DNA from: Psychromonas sp. B3M02
GTDB taxonomy: Bacteria > Pseudomonadota > Gammaproteobacteria > Enterobacterales > Psychromonadaceae
Reading direction: 5' to 3'
Assembly: GCF_003318165.1 (NCBI RefSeq)
Contig: NZ_QOCB01000020.1
Coordinates: 1 to 48,975 of the forward strand
DNA length: 48,975 nt
Shown here: positions 9,681 through 17,923 of the stretch, piece by piece
How positions within the stretch are numbered: the stretch's first letter is position 1
How the letters are laid out: each line of letters starts with the position of its first letter
The notes under the pieces: generated by a model
What the model was told of the DNA's origin: nothing
Seen by the model: the letters and a program-made list of their open reading frames with translations, nothing else
The model's database searches: none
Made by a program: the position numbers and the translations under genes

Positions 9681-10315
9681 TACATTGCCCCCATTAAGTA
9701 AACAACGGTAAATACGCAAATCCAAACGATGTCTAGGAAGTGCCAGAATAAGCTTAGGCAGCTTAAACGTGTTACCGTCGCTTTACCTAAACCACGACGA
9801 GCCACTTCAATCATCATAATAGTCATCCAGATTAAACCAGCTGTTACATGTAAACCATGTAAACCAACTAATGCAAAGAATGAGCTTAAGAAAGCACTGT
9901 GTTGTGGGCCATGACCATTAACGATCAAGTGATGGAATTCGTAGATTTCCATGCCGATGAACACTGCACCTAAACAAAACGTTACTAATAACCAGATTAA
10001 TGTTAATGCTTTCTTCTGGCCTTGCGCTGCAATCATTGCAAAACCAAAAGTAATACTACTTAACAATAATGCTGCTGTTTCCACAGCAACAAAATCCAGT
10101 TCAAAAATGTCTTTACCTGACACTCCACCTGCTGTGTTCATAAACAACACAGCGTAGGTAGCAAAAAACGAGGCAAATAATAGACAATCCGTCATTAGGT
10201 ATAACCAGAAACCAAATACGGTATCACCTGATGTATCATGATGATCGTGATGATCATCATGTGTTGATGCAGCATCTACATTAGTAGATGCTAAATCTGC
10301 TGAAAGCGTACTCAT
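9680..10315 (-). CDS. cyoC: Cytochrome bo3 quinol oxidase subunit III
   Basis: Five-helix subunit of the heme-copper quinol oxidase, 211 residues (E. coli 204). Family sequence includes [20 protein letters not shown] and the C-terminal [18 protein letters not shown]. The N-terminus has a His/Asp cluster ([14 protein letters not shown], about residues 17-30). The start ATG overlaps the cyoB stop (ATGA), and the stop overlaps the cyoD ATG, so translation is coupled on both sides. Confidence 0.96.
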   Translation of the reverse strand: MSTLSADLASTNVDAASTHDDHHDHHDTSGDTVFGFWLYLMTDCLLFASFFATYAVLFMNTAGGVSGKDIFELDFVAVETAALLLSSITFGFAMIAAQGQKKALTLIWLLVTFCLGAVFIGMEIYEFHHLIVNGHGPQHSAFLSSFFALVGLHGLHVTAGLIWMTIMMIEVARRGLGKATVTRLSCLSLFWHFLDIVWICVFTVVYLMGAM

Positions 10316-12300
10316 GCTTTAACTCCTTCACGGCCACTTAAATTAAATGCTTTTTCAGTTTCAAGAATCTCATCTGGTTGTACGTAGTAATCAACATCGT
10401 TGCAGTAACAGCGCTTAATAAACACCGCAATCGCACCAATTAGACCAGCACCTGCTAACCACCAGATATGCCAAACCATTGCAAAACAGAAAATAGTTAA
10501 TGTAGCACCCATTAGGACACCCGCAGAGGTATTCTTAGGCATATGAATCGGGCTGTAGCTTTCTTTAGTAACGTAAGCTTGACCTTTTTCTTTCATATCT
10601 GTCCAAGCGTCAATATCATCAACGTGTGGAATGACAGCAAAGTTATACGCTTGTGGTGGTGACGTACTCGCCCACTCAAGTGTATGACCGTTCCATGGAT
10701 CACCTGTTTTATCATCAAGCGCTTCACGGTCTCTAAAGCTCACGTATAGTTGAATCACTTGCGCAATAATACCGAACATAATAATGATCGCACCAACAGC
10801 AGCTAGGTATAACCAGAAGTTCCACTCAGGTGTATTAGTATGATTTAGACGACGAGTCATACCTAGGAAACCTAGTACGTATAACGGCATAAATGCTACG
10901 AAGAAACCAACAATCCAGCACCAGAAAGATACCTTGCCCCATTTTTCATTAAGCTTGAAACCCATCGCTTTAGGGAACCAGAAAGCAAAACCAGCTAGGT
11001 AACCAAATACAGCACCACCGATAATTGTGTTATGGAAGTGAGCGATTAGGAATAAGCTGTTATGTAATACATAGTCAGCACCAGGAATTGCTAATAGTAC
11101 GCCTGTCATACCACCGATAGTAAAGGTCACCATGAAACCAAGTGTCCATAATACTGGTACCGTGATACGCAAACGTCCGCGGTAGATAGTGAATAACCAG
11201 TTAAATAGTTTCACACCAGTTGGTACCGCAATAATCATGGTCATTACACCAAAGAAGGCATTAACGTTAGCACTTGATCCCATTGTAAAGAAGTGATGTA
11301 ACCAAACGATGAAGCCTAAGATAGAAATAGCACCACTCGCGTAAATCATCGATTTGTAACCAAATAGACGTTTACCCGTAAATGTAGAGATAATTTCTGA
11401 GAATATACCAAATGCCGGTAATACTAGAATGTAAACTTCAGGATGACCCCATGCCCAGAACAGATTGATGTACATCATTGAATTACCACCAAGATCATTG
11501 GTGAAAAAGTGGAAATCCATGTAACGGTCAAGTGTTAACATTGCTAATACAGCAGTTAAAATTGGGAATGAAGCAGCAATTAGGATGTTTGCCCAAGTAC
11601 AAGTCCAAGTGAAAATAGGCATTTTCATTAGGGTCATACCAGGAGCACGCATTTTAAATACCGTCACTAGGAAGTTAACAGAAGTTAACAGTGTACCCAG
11701 TCCCGATATCTGCAAGGCCCAAATATAATAATCGACCCCCACCCCAGGGCTAAAGGTCAACTCCGAAAGCGGAGGATAAGCTACCCAACCTGTCTTAGCG
11801 AACTCACCAAATACCAGTGAAATGTTCATTAAGATCGCGCCACTTGCAGTTAGCCAGAAGCTTAAGTTGTTTAAGAATGGGAAAGCAACATCACGCGCAC
11901 CAATCTGTAATGGCAAGATGATGTTCATTAAACCAACCATGAATGGCATTGCCATAAAGATGATCATAATGACACCGTGTGCCGTAAAGATTTGGTCGTA
12001 ATGCTCTGGCGGTAAATAGCCAGGCGAACCATTGGTTGCCAATGCTAATTGTGAACGCATCAAGATTGCATCACTGAAACCACGGAATAACATGATTAAT
12101 GCAAGAATGATGTACATGATACCAAGGCGTTTGTGGTCAACTGAAGTGATCCAGTCACGCCATAATATGCCCCATTTTTTGTATTTTGTAATAAGCCCTA
12201 ATAAAACGAGGCCACCTATAGCAATACCGATCATGGTCACCACAAGAATGGGATCATGAAGTGGAATTGCATCCATAGTTATTTTACCTAAAAACGACAT
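10312..12300 (-). CDS. cyoB: Cytochrome bo3 quinol oxidase subunit I
   Basis: Catalytic subunit, 662 residues (E. coli 663), carrying heme b, heme o3 and CuB. It oxidises ubiquinol, reduces O2 to water and pumps protons. Quinol-site residues are visible in [15 protein letters not shown] (Arg/Asp) and [11 protein letters not shown] (His, Gln and a low-spin heme His). The CuB His with its cross-linked Tyr is in [12 protein letters not shown], two further CuB His in HHFFTMG, and the heme o3/b ligands in HFHNTIIGG. All catalytic residues are intact. AGGAGT lies just upstream, inside the end of cyoA; the gap to the cyoA stop is 2 nt. It overlaps cyoC by 4 nt. Confidence 0.98.
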   Translation of the reverse strand: MSFLGKITMDAIPLHDPILVVTMIGIAIGGLVLLGLITKYKKWGILWRDWITSVDHKRLGIMYIILALIMLFRGFSDAILMRSQLALATNGSPGYLPPEHYDQIFTAHGVIMIIFMAMPFMVGLMNIILPLQIGARDVAFPFLNNLSFWLTASGAILMNISLVFGEFAKTGWVAYPPLSELTFSPGVGVDYYIWALQISGLGTLLTSVNFLVTVFKMRAPGMTLMKMPIFTWTCTWANILIAASFPILTAVLAMLTLDRYMDFHFFTNDLGGNSMMYINLFWAWGHPEVYILVLPAFGIFSEIISTFTGKRLFGYKSMIYASGAISILGFIVWLHHFFTMGSSANVNAFFGVMTMIIAVPTGVKLFNWLFTIYRGRLRITVPVLWTLGFMVTFTIGGMTGVLLAIPGADYVLHNSLFLIAHFHNTIIGGAVFGYLAGFAFWFPKAMGFKLNEKWGKVSFWCWIVGFFVAFMPLYVLGFLGMTRRLNHTNTPEWNFWLYLAAVGAIIIMFGIIAQVIQLYVSFRDREALDDKTGDPWNGHTLEWASTSPPQAYNFAVIPHVDDIDAWTDMKEKGQAYVTKESYSPIHMPKNTSAGVLMGATLTIFCFAMVWHIWWLAGAGLIGAIAVFIKRCYCNDVDYYVQPDEILETEKAFNLSGREGVKA

Positions 12301-12302
12301 GA

Positions 12303-13262
12303 TTACTCCTCGCCTTGGGTGTGAGATGAATGCGCTGAATGATCCGAGTGTCCTGAATGATCTTTATGTTCACCCATTTTATGCTCCATACCTTTCATTT
12401 CAGAAATGTCATTTTTACCTGACATATGCACCATGAACTTCATCAGGATTGTGTGGAATAAATCGTCTTCAACATTACCGTAATAAGTAACAGGATGGTT
12501 TTCAGTAGGTTCAGCTAGTTCATAGTAACCATCTTTAGTTAATGTATTACCCTGAGCTTTAATATTACTTACCCAATCGTCAAAGTTCGCTTGCGTTGGT
12601 GTTGCAATAGCATTGAATTTCATTCCAGAGAAGCCAGCACCACTGTAGTTAGCTGAAATACCTTTGAACGTACCAGGTTCATCAGCAATCAAGTGCAATT
12701 TAGTTTGCATGCCAGCCATTGAATAAATTTGGCTGCCTAACTGTGGAATAAAGAATGAATTCATCGTGCTTTCTGATGTGATCTTGAATTCAACAGGTAC
12801 ATTAGCAGGGAACACTAATTCATTTACCGTTGCAATGCCTTGCTCAGGATAAATAAATAACCATTTCCAGTTTAATGACACCACCTCAACGGTAATGTGT
12901 TCACCTTTACCTTCAAGTGGTTTATATGGGTCTAAACGATGTGTTGATTCCCATGTGATGACACCTAAAACAAGAACGATTAAAATAGGCACAGCCCAAA
13001 CGACAGCTTCAATCTTAGTAGAATGAGCCCATTTCGGTGCGTATATTTCATGAGTTCGGGAGTCTCTATATTTCCATGCAAAATATAAAGTCATTACGAT
13101 GACGGGAATAACTACGAGCAACATAAGAACGGTAGCTATGATGATAAGATTTTTCTCATCGTAGCCGATCTGTCCTTTTGGATCGAGTACTCCGCCTTTA
13201 CAGCCTGACAAGGTCAAGACTATGCTAGCTAAAGCTATATTACAAAGGTTACGAATTAACAA
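12303..13262 (-). CDS. cyoA: Cytochrome bo3 quinol oxidase subunit II, with His-rich tail
   Basis: Lipoprotein subunit II with two transmembrane helices (about residues 40-62 and 85-105) and a periplasmic cupredoxin fold without the CuA ligands, as in quinol oxidases. 319 residues. The lipobox is LTLSGC with Cys21. It starts at TTG (13262) with AGGA 7 nt upstream; no ATG in frame fits. The last ~28 residues are unusually His-rich ([17 protein letters not shown]) and extend past the usual fold. First gene of cyoABCDE. Expression is expected to respond to oxygen (ArcA and FNR in E. coli), but I could not identify those boxes with confidence. Confidence 0.96.
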   Translation of the reverse strand: MLIRNLCNIALASIVLTLSGCKGGVLDPKGQIGYDEKNLIIIATVLMLLVVIPVIVMTLYFAWKYRDSRTHEIYAPKWAHSTKIEAVVWAVPILIVLVLGVITWESTHRLDPYKPLEGKGEHITVEVVSLNWKWLFIYPEQGIATVNELVFPANVPVEFKITSESTMNSFFIPQLGSQIYSMAGMQTKLHLIADEPGTFKGISANYSGAGFSGMKFNAIATPTQANFDDWVSNIKAQGNTLTKDGYYELAEPTENHPVTYYGNVEDDLFHTILMKFMVHMSGKNDISEMKGMEHKMGEHKDHSGHSDHSAHSSHTQGEE

Positions 13263-13569
13263 TGGACCATCCTACTAATACCAATCCGTGTAACTATCTA
13301 TGCAAGTGACTAGTAAAAATAAGTGAAAAATAAATCCTTTCACGCACTTTTATTACCTACTTTGACACATGTTAATTAAACGTATTGCTATAACCTAAAG
13401 TTAAAAGATGTTGTATCAAGTACTAAATACAACAGTATAAGATTATTCTCAAATACGTTTTCATCGCTGATAAAAAACATGAATGAAAACAATAAGAGAA
13501 AAGTAACTAAATGCGGCTAAATAACATTATAAAAATGAGTAACACCCATTTTTAAAATAACTATTTAAC
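13263..13569. other. cyo operon upstream region
   Basis: 307 bases between cyoA and the upstream small membrane-protein gene. It must hold the cyo promoter unless the genes are co-transcribed. It contains an 8-bp inverted repeat at 13409-13434 (separate entry) and, at 13274-13281, an ATACCAAT end resembling a lone MITE terminus. No gene seen. Confidence 0.6.
13409..13434. promoter_or_regulatory. Inverted repeat upstream of cyoA, possible operator
   Basis: TGTTGTAT and ATACAACA arms are perfectly complementary and separated by 10 bp, about 150 bp before cyoA. The arm spacing puts both halves on one face of the helix, as for a dimeric regulator. The regulator is not identified, and an RNA hairpin is an alternative. 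Confidence 0.4.
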
Positions 13570-13977
13570 CTATACCTGAGGTGGTGCACGACAACCACGG
13601 GTATTAGTAACAATAAAGGTTTGCAATGTGTCACAAAAAGCAAAAGCTGCTTTTTGAACAACCATCGCAGCACGATGTTTAGGAAAGAAATAGAAGATTA
13701 ACCAACATAACCCGACTATTAAGTGGTTAGACAATATAGGGCTAGTGAAATAACCTACTGCATTAGCTGAAATAATATCAGGTAATGCGCCTTTCGCTAA
13801 CAAACTGCTTATTTCACTTTTTTCTTCAACAATGCCTTGAAAAAGTATTGCTAAGTTCAAAAATAAAATAACCAATATTGAAAGTACGTTTCGTTCCATA
13901 AAAAAGTTTCGCGCACGCGAAAAAAATCTACGGGTAATAGACAATAATTCCGTTTGCTGACGATACTGTAAACTCAA
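13570..13977 (-). CDS. Hypothetical small membrane protein
   Basis: 135 residues, not recognised. It has a basic N-terminus (about residues 1-28), a helix SILVILFLNLAILFQGIV (about 33-50), a second helix HLIVGLCWLIFYFF (about 84-98) and a basic C-terminal part ending TRGCRAPPQV. The likely start is TTG at 13977 with AAGG about 8 nt upstream. It is on the same strand as cyoA, 307 nt upstream, so a link with the oxidase operon is possible but unproven. Confidence 0.6.
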   Translation of the reverse strand: MSLQYRQQTELLSITRRFFSRARNFFMERNVLSILVILFLNLAILFQGIVEEKSEISSLLAKGALPDIISANAVGYFTSPILSNHLIVGLCWLIFYFFPKHRAAMVVQKAAFAFCDTLQTFIVTNTRGCRAPPQV

Positions 13978-14398
13978 AGGTATAACCTTATTTGCTTTTT
14001 ATAAAACGAACTGGAAAGTAATGGCTACTGTACTTTTAGATTACTTAATATGATATAAGTCAAAAAAACAGCGGTAGTCATTAAATTTTCGCAAGTATAT
14101 CAAAGTCACTCTAGGCAACAAGTAGAAAACACCTTCAGCACTAAATTAATTGTTAAATATTGAGATCATAAGCCTGCAAAATAACCACAAACAAATTAAC
14201 AGCGTCTATACATAGCAAACCATTCTATCTATTTTCTCCCGTTAACAAGTGATAAGTGTTAACATTTATCTATAAATGTTCATTTTTTATAATAGTAATG
14301 CTGATCAAGTTTTTATGGGGTCATAAAGTGTATTTATCCCCACCACTATTATCGAAAATAACTATCCAAATAAGTAAATTTAAAAGGCAACAACATAC
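13978..14398. other. Intergenic region between divergent genes
   Basis: 421 AT-rich bases between the small membrane-protein gene and ylqF, which diverge. It presumably carries both promoters. I see no RNA gene, repeat element or convincing terminator. Confidence 0.5.
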
Positions 14399-15340
14399 AT
14401 GAGTAAAGCGAATATCCAGTGGTTTCCTGGGCACATGCATAAAGCACATAAGCAAATTAAAGAAGTTTTACCTCAGGTGGATATCATTATAGAAGTGGTT
14501 GATGCACGTATTCCTTATAGTAGTGAAAATCCACTTATAGGTGCGATTCGTGAAAAGACACCTTGTATCAAAGTATTAAATAAAGCAGACCTTGCCGACC
14601 CAGCTATTACTGAAAAATGGATTGAATACTTAGAGCAAGATCAAGATATCAAAGCCATTGCGATTACTACTAGTAAACCTGAACAAGTACATCAAATCAC
14701 CAAACTGTGTGAACAAATGTTACCGCATCGTTTAGGCCAAGATAAACAGATTCGAGCCATGATCATGGGGATTCCAAATGTTGGGAAATCGACCATTATT
14801 AACATCTTAGCCGATAGAATCATCGCTAAAACAGGTAATGAACCAGCAGTCACTAAAAACCAACAGCGTATTCGTTTACCTAGTGGCATCATGCTTTCTG
14901 ATACTCCTGGGTTTTTATGGCCTAAAATTGAAAATGCCAATTCAGGCTATCGTTTAGCAGTTACAGGTGCCATTAAAGATACAGCCATAGAGTATGAAGA
15001 TATTGCATATTACGCGGCAGAGTACCTTATTGAGCACTATCTACCGCGTTTACAGCAACGCTATGAATTTGATGATGTACCACAATCAGACCATGAGTTA
15101 ATGGAATTAATTGCTAAACGTCGTGGTGCTTTGCGTGCAGGTGGGCATTTTGATATCTATAAGGTATCCACTATTTTATTAAATGAGTTACGTTCAGGCG
15201 CACTTGGCCCGTTAAGTATTGAAACACCTGAAATGGCAGCAGTTGAGAAAGTGGAAGTTGCAGAGCTAATGGCACTTCAAGCAGAAAATAAAATTGAGAA
15301 GAAAAAATCGAGAAGACGTAAATATAATAAAAGAAAGTAA
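14399..15340 (+). CDS. ylqF: Ribosome biogenesis GTPase YlqF (RbgA family)
   Basis: Circularly permuted GTPase that acts in late 50S subunit assembly in Bacillus, where it is called RbgA. 313 residues. The motif order is permuted as expected: G4 (LNKADL, about residue 60) comes before G1 (GIPNVGKST, about 122) and G3 (DTPGF, about 168). The N-terminal IQWFPGHMHKAHKQI is the family hallmark. The C-terminal helical domain is followed by a Lys/Arg-rich tail (EKKKSRRRKYNKRK) suited to rRNA contact. Single gene with its own upstream region. Confidence 0.93.
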   Translation: MSKANIQWFPGHMHKAHKQIKEVLPQVDIIIEVVDARIPYSSENPLIGAIREKTPCIKVLNKADLADPAITEKWIEYLEQDQDIKAIAITTSKPEQVHQITKLCEQMLPHRLGQDKQIRAMIMGIPNVGKSTIINILADRIIAKTGNEPAVTKNQQRIRLPSGIMLSDTPGFLWPKIENANSGYRLAVTGAIKDTAIEYEDIAYYAAEYLIEHYLPRLQQRYEFDDVPQSDHELMELIAKRRGALRAGGHFDIYKVSTILLNELRSGALGPLSIETPEMAAVEKVEVAELMALQAENKIEKKKSRRRKYNKRK

Positions 15341-15442
15341 CCCTCTTCTACCCTTTAACTTTAAATAGATTCTATTGGTACAAGTTATCATCAATACAAA
15401 CTATAACTCATCTCTCAGTACAATCTCTTAAATAACAGACAC

Positions 15443-15470
15443 AAAAAAGCCCACTTCAATGAGTGGGCTA
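15443..15470 (-). terminator. Rho-independent terminator
   Basis: On the minus strand: AGCCCACT, loop CATTGA, AGTGGGCT, then TTTTTT. It serves the peptidoglycan-binding lipoprotein gene that ends at 15502. Confidence 0.88.
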
Positions 15471-15501
15471 TTAAGTACTACTTACTTAAATGATTAGATA
15501 A

Positions 15502-16995
15502 TTATTGAACGCCTAATTTCTCTAATGTCTCTAATGTTAATGCACCTTTGTTTAAGTTTTGATCTTCTTGGTATGCATTAACTGCAGCGCGTGTTTCTGC
15601 ACCATAAACACCATCAACTTGAGTAATGTTGTAGTCTTCAGCTTGTAATGCACGCTGTAGTTTTGAAACAACATCTTCAGTTGTATTTGTTTCACATAAA
15701 ATCTCTTGCCATTTCAGGTAAGGTTCAGCTGTTTTAACGCTTGTGTCATAGGTCTCATATTCTGCAGGAATAGAGATTTTAGTCTCTTTCGCAGGTACAT
15801 CTAACACACGTGTTTTAACCATTTTGCAAATTGCTGGGATTTTAACTTCTTCAGTTGTTGCTGGCGTATCTAACACGTTACTTGAAACGAGCTCATATAC
15901 AGCTGGTGTCACGACCTGTTTCGTTGTTGCAGGTGTCACTAGCTCTTGTTTAGTCACTGTTTCATAGATAGCAGGTGTTACTACTTCTTTTGTTGTTGCT
16001 GGCGTAACTAGTTCTTGTTTAGTAACAGTATCGTAAACAGCAGGTGTTTTGACTTCTTTAGATGTTGGTGCTGTATCTAATGCTTTTGTTTTCACCGTTT
16101 TGTAAACAGCCGGTGTTTTTACTTCTTTAGTGTAAGCATCTTGGTCTAATACTTTAGTCGTTACCGTTTTGTAAACCGCAGGTACTTCAACTAAACATAA
16201 GATCTCACCAGTAGCGTGGTCAACTTTTTCAATTTCACCACGTCCTTTTTTCCACTCGGTGTGAGCTGGAGAAACAAGGACTTGCTCAGAAACCATTTTA
16301 TAAGTTGCAGGTACAGTCACTAGCTCAGTTTTTTCTGGCTCAACCATAATACTTTCACTTACCGTTTTGTAAGTAGCAGGTACGGCAACAAGTGCAGTTT
16401 TCTCTGGTTCAACCATCACAGTTTCGGTGACCGTTTTATAAACTGCAGGTACCGCAACAAGTGCAGTTTTCTCTGGTTCAACCATGACTCTTTCAGTCAC
16501 TGTTTTATAAACAGCAGGTACTGGCACCAATGTTATTTTTTCAGGTTCAACCATGATGTTTTCTGTTACTGTTTTGTAAGTAGCAGGAACAGGTACTAAT
16601 TTAGAACTCGCTTCACGAATCGTTACTTTCTTTTCAACAACTTTATAAGTTGCAGGTGTCACTTCAATTCTAGACTGCGCTTCTTTAATTAAACGTTGCA
16701 CAGGGTCAGTACGGTATTGAGCAGGCACTAATACTTTTGCATAACAGTGCCCTAATTCAGCATTTGGCGGAATAAGAGAGTTAGCAACTGAAGCCTCATC
16801 ATTTGCACCAGGAACTGAAGGTGAAGAACTTAATGCTGCAATTGTTGTGTTTTTCTCTTCGATTTGTTCATTCAGCTTTTGAATTTGTTGATCTTTAATT
16901 GCTAAAGCTTCATTAGATGAGTCTGATACCGAACACCCTGTTACAGTAAGCAAGACAGCGGCTGATATGGCTGATACTTTGAAGTTATTATTCAT
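15502..16995 (-). CDS. Peptidoglycan-binding lipoprotein with tandem VPAxYKTV repeats
   Basis: 497-residue envelope protein. It has a lipobox (LTVTGC, Cys21), a short coiled coil (IKDQQIQKLNEQIEEKNTT), then about a dozen imperfect repeats of roughly 20-22 residues built on VPAxYKTVTExVMVEPEKT, and a C-terminal PG_binding_1 domain (about residues 440-497, DGVYGAETRAAVNAYQ). The repeats form two blocks: the first (residues about 100-250) uses EPEKT linkers, the second (about 280-430) uses TPATTKEV linkers. A lipid anchor at one end and a wall-binding domain at the other suggest a tether between outer membrane and peptidoglycan. That is an inference; no experimentally known homologue comes to mind. 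The start has AAGGGA 6-7 nt upstream. Confidence 0.85.
   Translation of the reverse strand: MNNNFKVSAISAAVLLTVTGCSVSDSSNEALAIKDQQIQKLNEQIEEKNTTIAALSSSPSVPGANDEASVANSLIPPNAELGHCYAKVLVPAQYRTDPVQRLIKEAQSRIEVTPATYKVVEKKVTIREASSKLVPVPATYKTVTENIMVEPEKITLVPVPAVYKTVTERVMVEPEKTALVAVPAVYKTVTETVMVEPEKTALVAVPATYKTVSESIMVEPEKTELVTVPATYKMVSEQVLVSPAHTEWKKGRGEIEKVDHATGEILCLVEVPAVYKTVTTKVLDQDAYTKEVKTPAVYKTVKTKALDTAPTSKEVKTPAVYDTVTKQELVTPATTKEVVTPAIYETVTKQELVTPATTKQVVTPAVYELVSSNVLDTPATTEEVKIPAICKMVKTRVLDVPAKETKISIPAEYETYDTSVKTAEPYLKWQEILCETNTTEDVVSKLQRALQAEDYNITQVDGVYGAETRAAVNAYQEDQNLNKGALTLETLEKLGVQ
15780..16660. repeat. Tandem ~60-66-bp coding repeats
   Basis: DNA of the VPAxYKTV repeats above. The most similar neighbours are the units around 16320-16540, where whole stretches such as TTTTCTGGTTCAACCAT recur with the same phase. 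This points to recent duplication or gene conversion of single units. Confidence 0.8.
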
Positions 16996-17121
16996 TGTTT
17001 TTCCCTTTCGTTGAGTAATATCAAGTACTTTATCACAAAAATAACTTTTATTTGCCTATTTAATTCTCAGTTCGTGATATAGTTCATTAAATGTTTCAGA
17101 AATTATAAAAAGGAGTTTATT

Positions 17122-17631
17122 TTGAAAACACTAAAAACACTATTTACAACCTCTGTTCTAACACTAGCATTGGCTAGTAATGCCTTTGCACAAGATGGGG
17201 GTGAGGATTGCCCTGATTGTATAATGGTTCCTGATTTAAATGTCGAATTTAAAAACGACTCAACTGTATATATGAATGACGCTGAAAAAACGGAAATCGC
17301 CGAGTTCGCAACTTTCTTAAAAGAAACTGACTTATATGCAGTAATCGAAGGCCATACCAGCAAATTTGCAACAGCCACTTATAACTTACAACTATCTTCT
17401 GATAGAGCTGTAAAAATAAGAGCTGAGTTAATTAAGTTAGGTGTAAAACCTGCACAAGTCAAAGCGATTGGATTTGGTGAAAGCTCTCCATTGTATGATA
17501 ACAACACAGAAATTGGTGCTCAGAAGAACCGTCGTGTTATTGCTGAAGTATTTAATGATGCCGTTGAATTAGCTGAATATGTTTCTTCAGAAAGAAGCCG
17601 TATCGCAGAGATAAAATACAAAGAGCAATAA
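17122..17631 (+). CDS. OmpA-family periplasmic protein
   Basis: 169 residues with a Sec signal (cleavage after ASNAFA, about residue 23) and an OmpA-like peptidoglycan-binding domain filling the rest. That domain shows VIEGHTSKFATATYNLQLS and SSDRAVKIRAELIKLGV (usual consensus GHTDxxGxxxYNxxLSxxRA), then IGFGESSPL and NRRV. It has no lipobox and no beta-barrel. The start is TTG at 17122 with AAAAGGAG 7 nt upstream. It diverges from the repeat lipoprotein gene, which also ends in a peptidoglycan-binding domain, so both may act at the cell wall. Confidence 0.9.
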   Translation: MKTLKTLFTTSVLTLALASNAFAQDGGEDCPDCIMVPDLNVEFKNDSTVYMNDAEKTEIAEFATFLKETDLYAVIEGHTSKFATATYNLQLSSDRAVKIRAELIKLGVKPAQVKAIGFGESSPLYDNNTEIGAQKNRRVIAEVFNDAVELAEYVSSERSRIAEIKYKEQ

Positions 17632-17698
17632 GATTTCATCTCATCGTTTAAACCGTTAATCAAATTCTTGTAACAGTAAACTAACGAGATGCCATAAT

Positions 17699-17726
17699 TA
17701 ACCACTATCTATTCTGATAGTGGTTA
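17699..17726. terminator. Hairpin after the OmpA-like gene
   Basis: Perfect 11-bp stem (TAACCACTATC / GATAGTGGTTA) with a 6-nt loop, 68 nt past the stop codon. No T-run follows, so termination strength is uncertain. Confidence 0.45.
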
Positions 17727-17923
17727 CATCCACTCTCTCTATTGTATTACAATTTCGCAATATATCCTTCCATTTGATACGTATTTACCTTAAACCTACA
17801 AAAATATGATTATTTATTCATTTTAAGCCCAAAAATATCTATTGCTTTGAAGATCTCTGCTATAGTCAACTATTAGCAAATAGATTTGTATATATAGGCT
17901 CAAAGCGTAAAAGGAATTATTGA

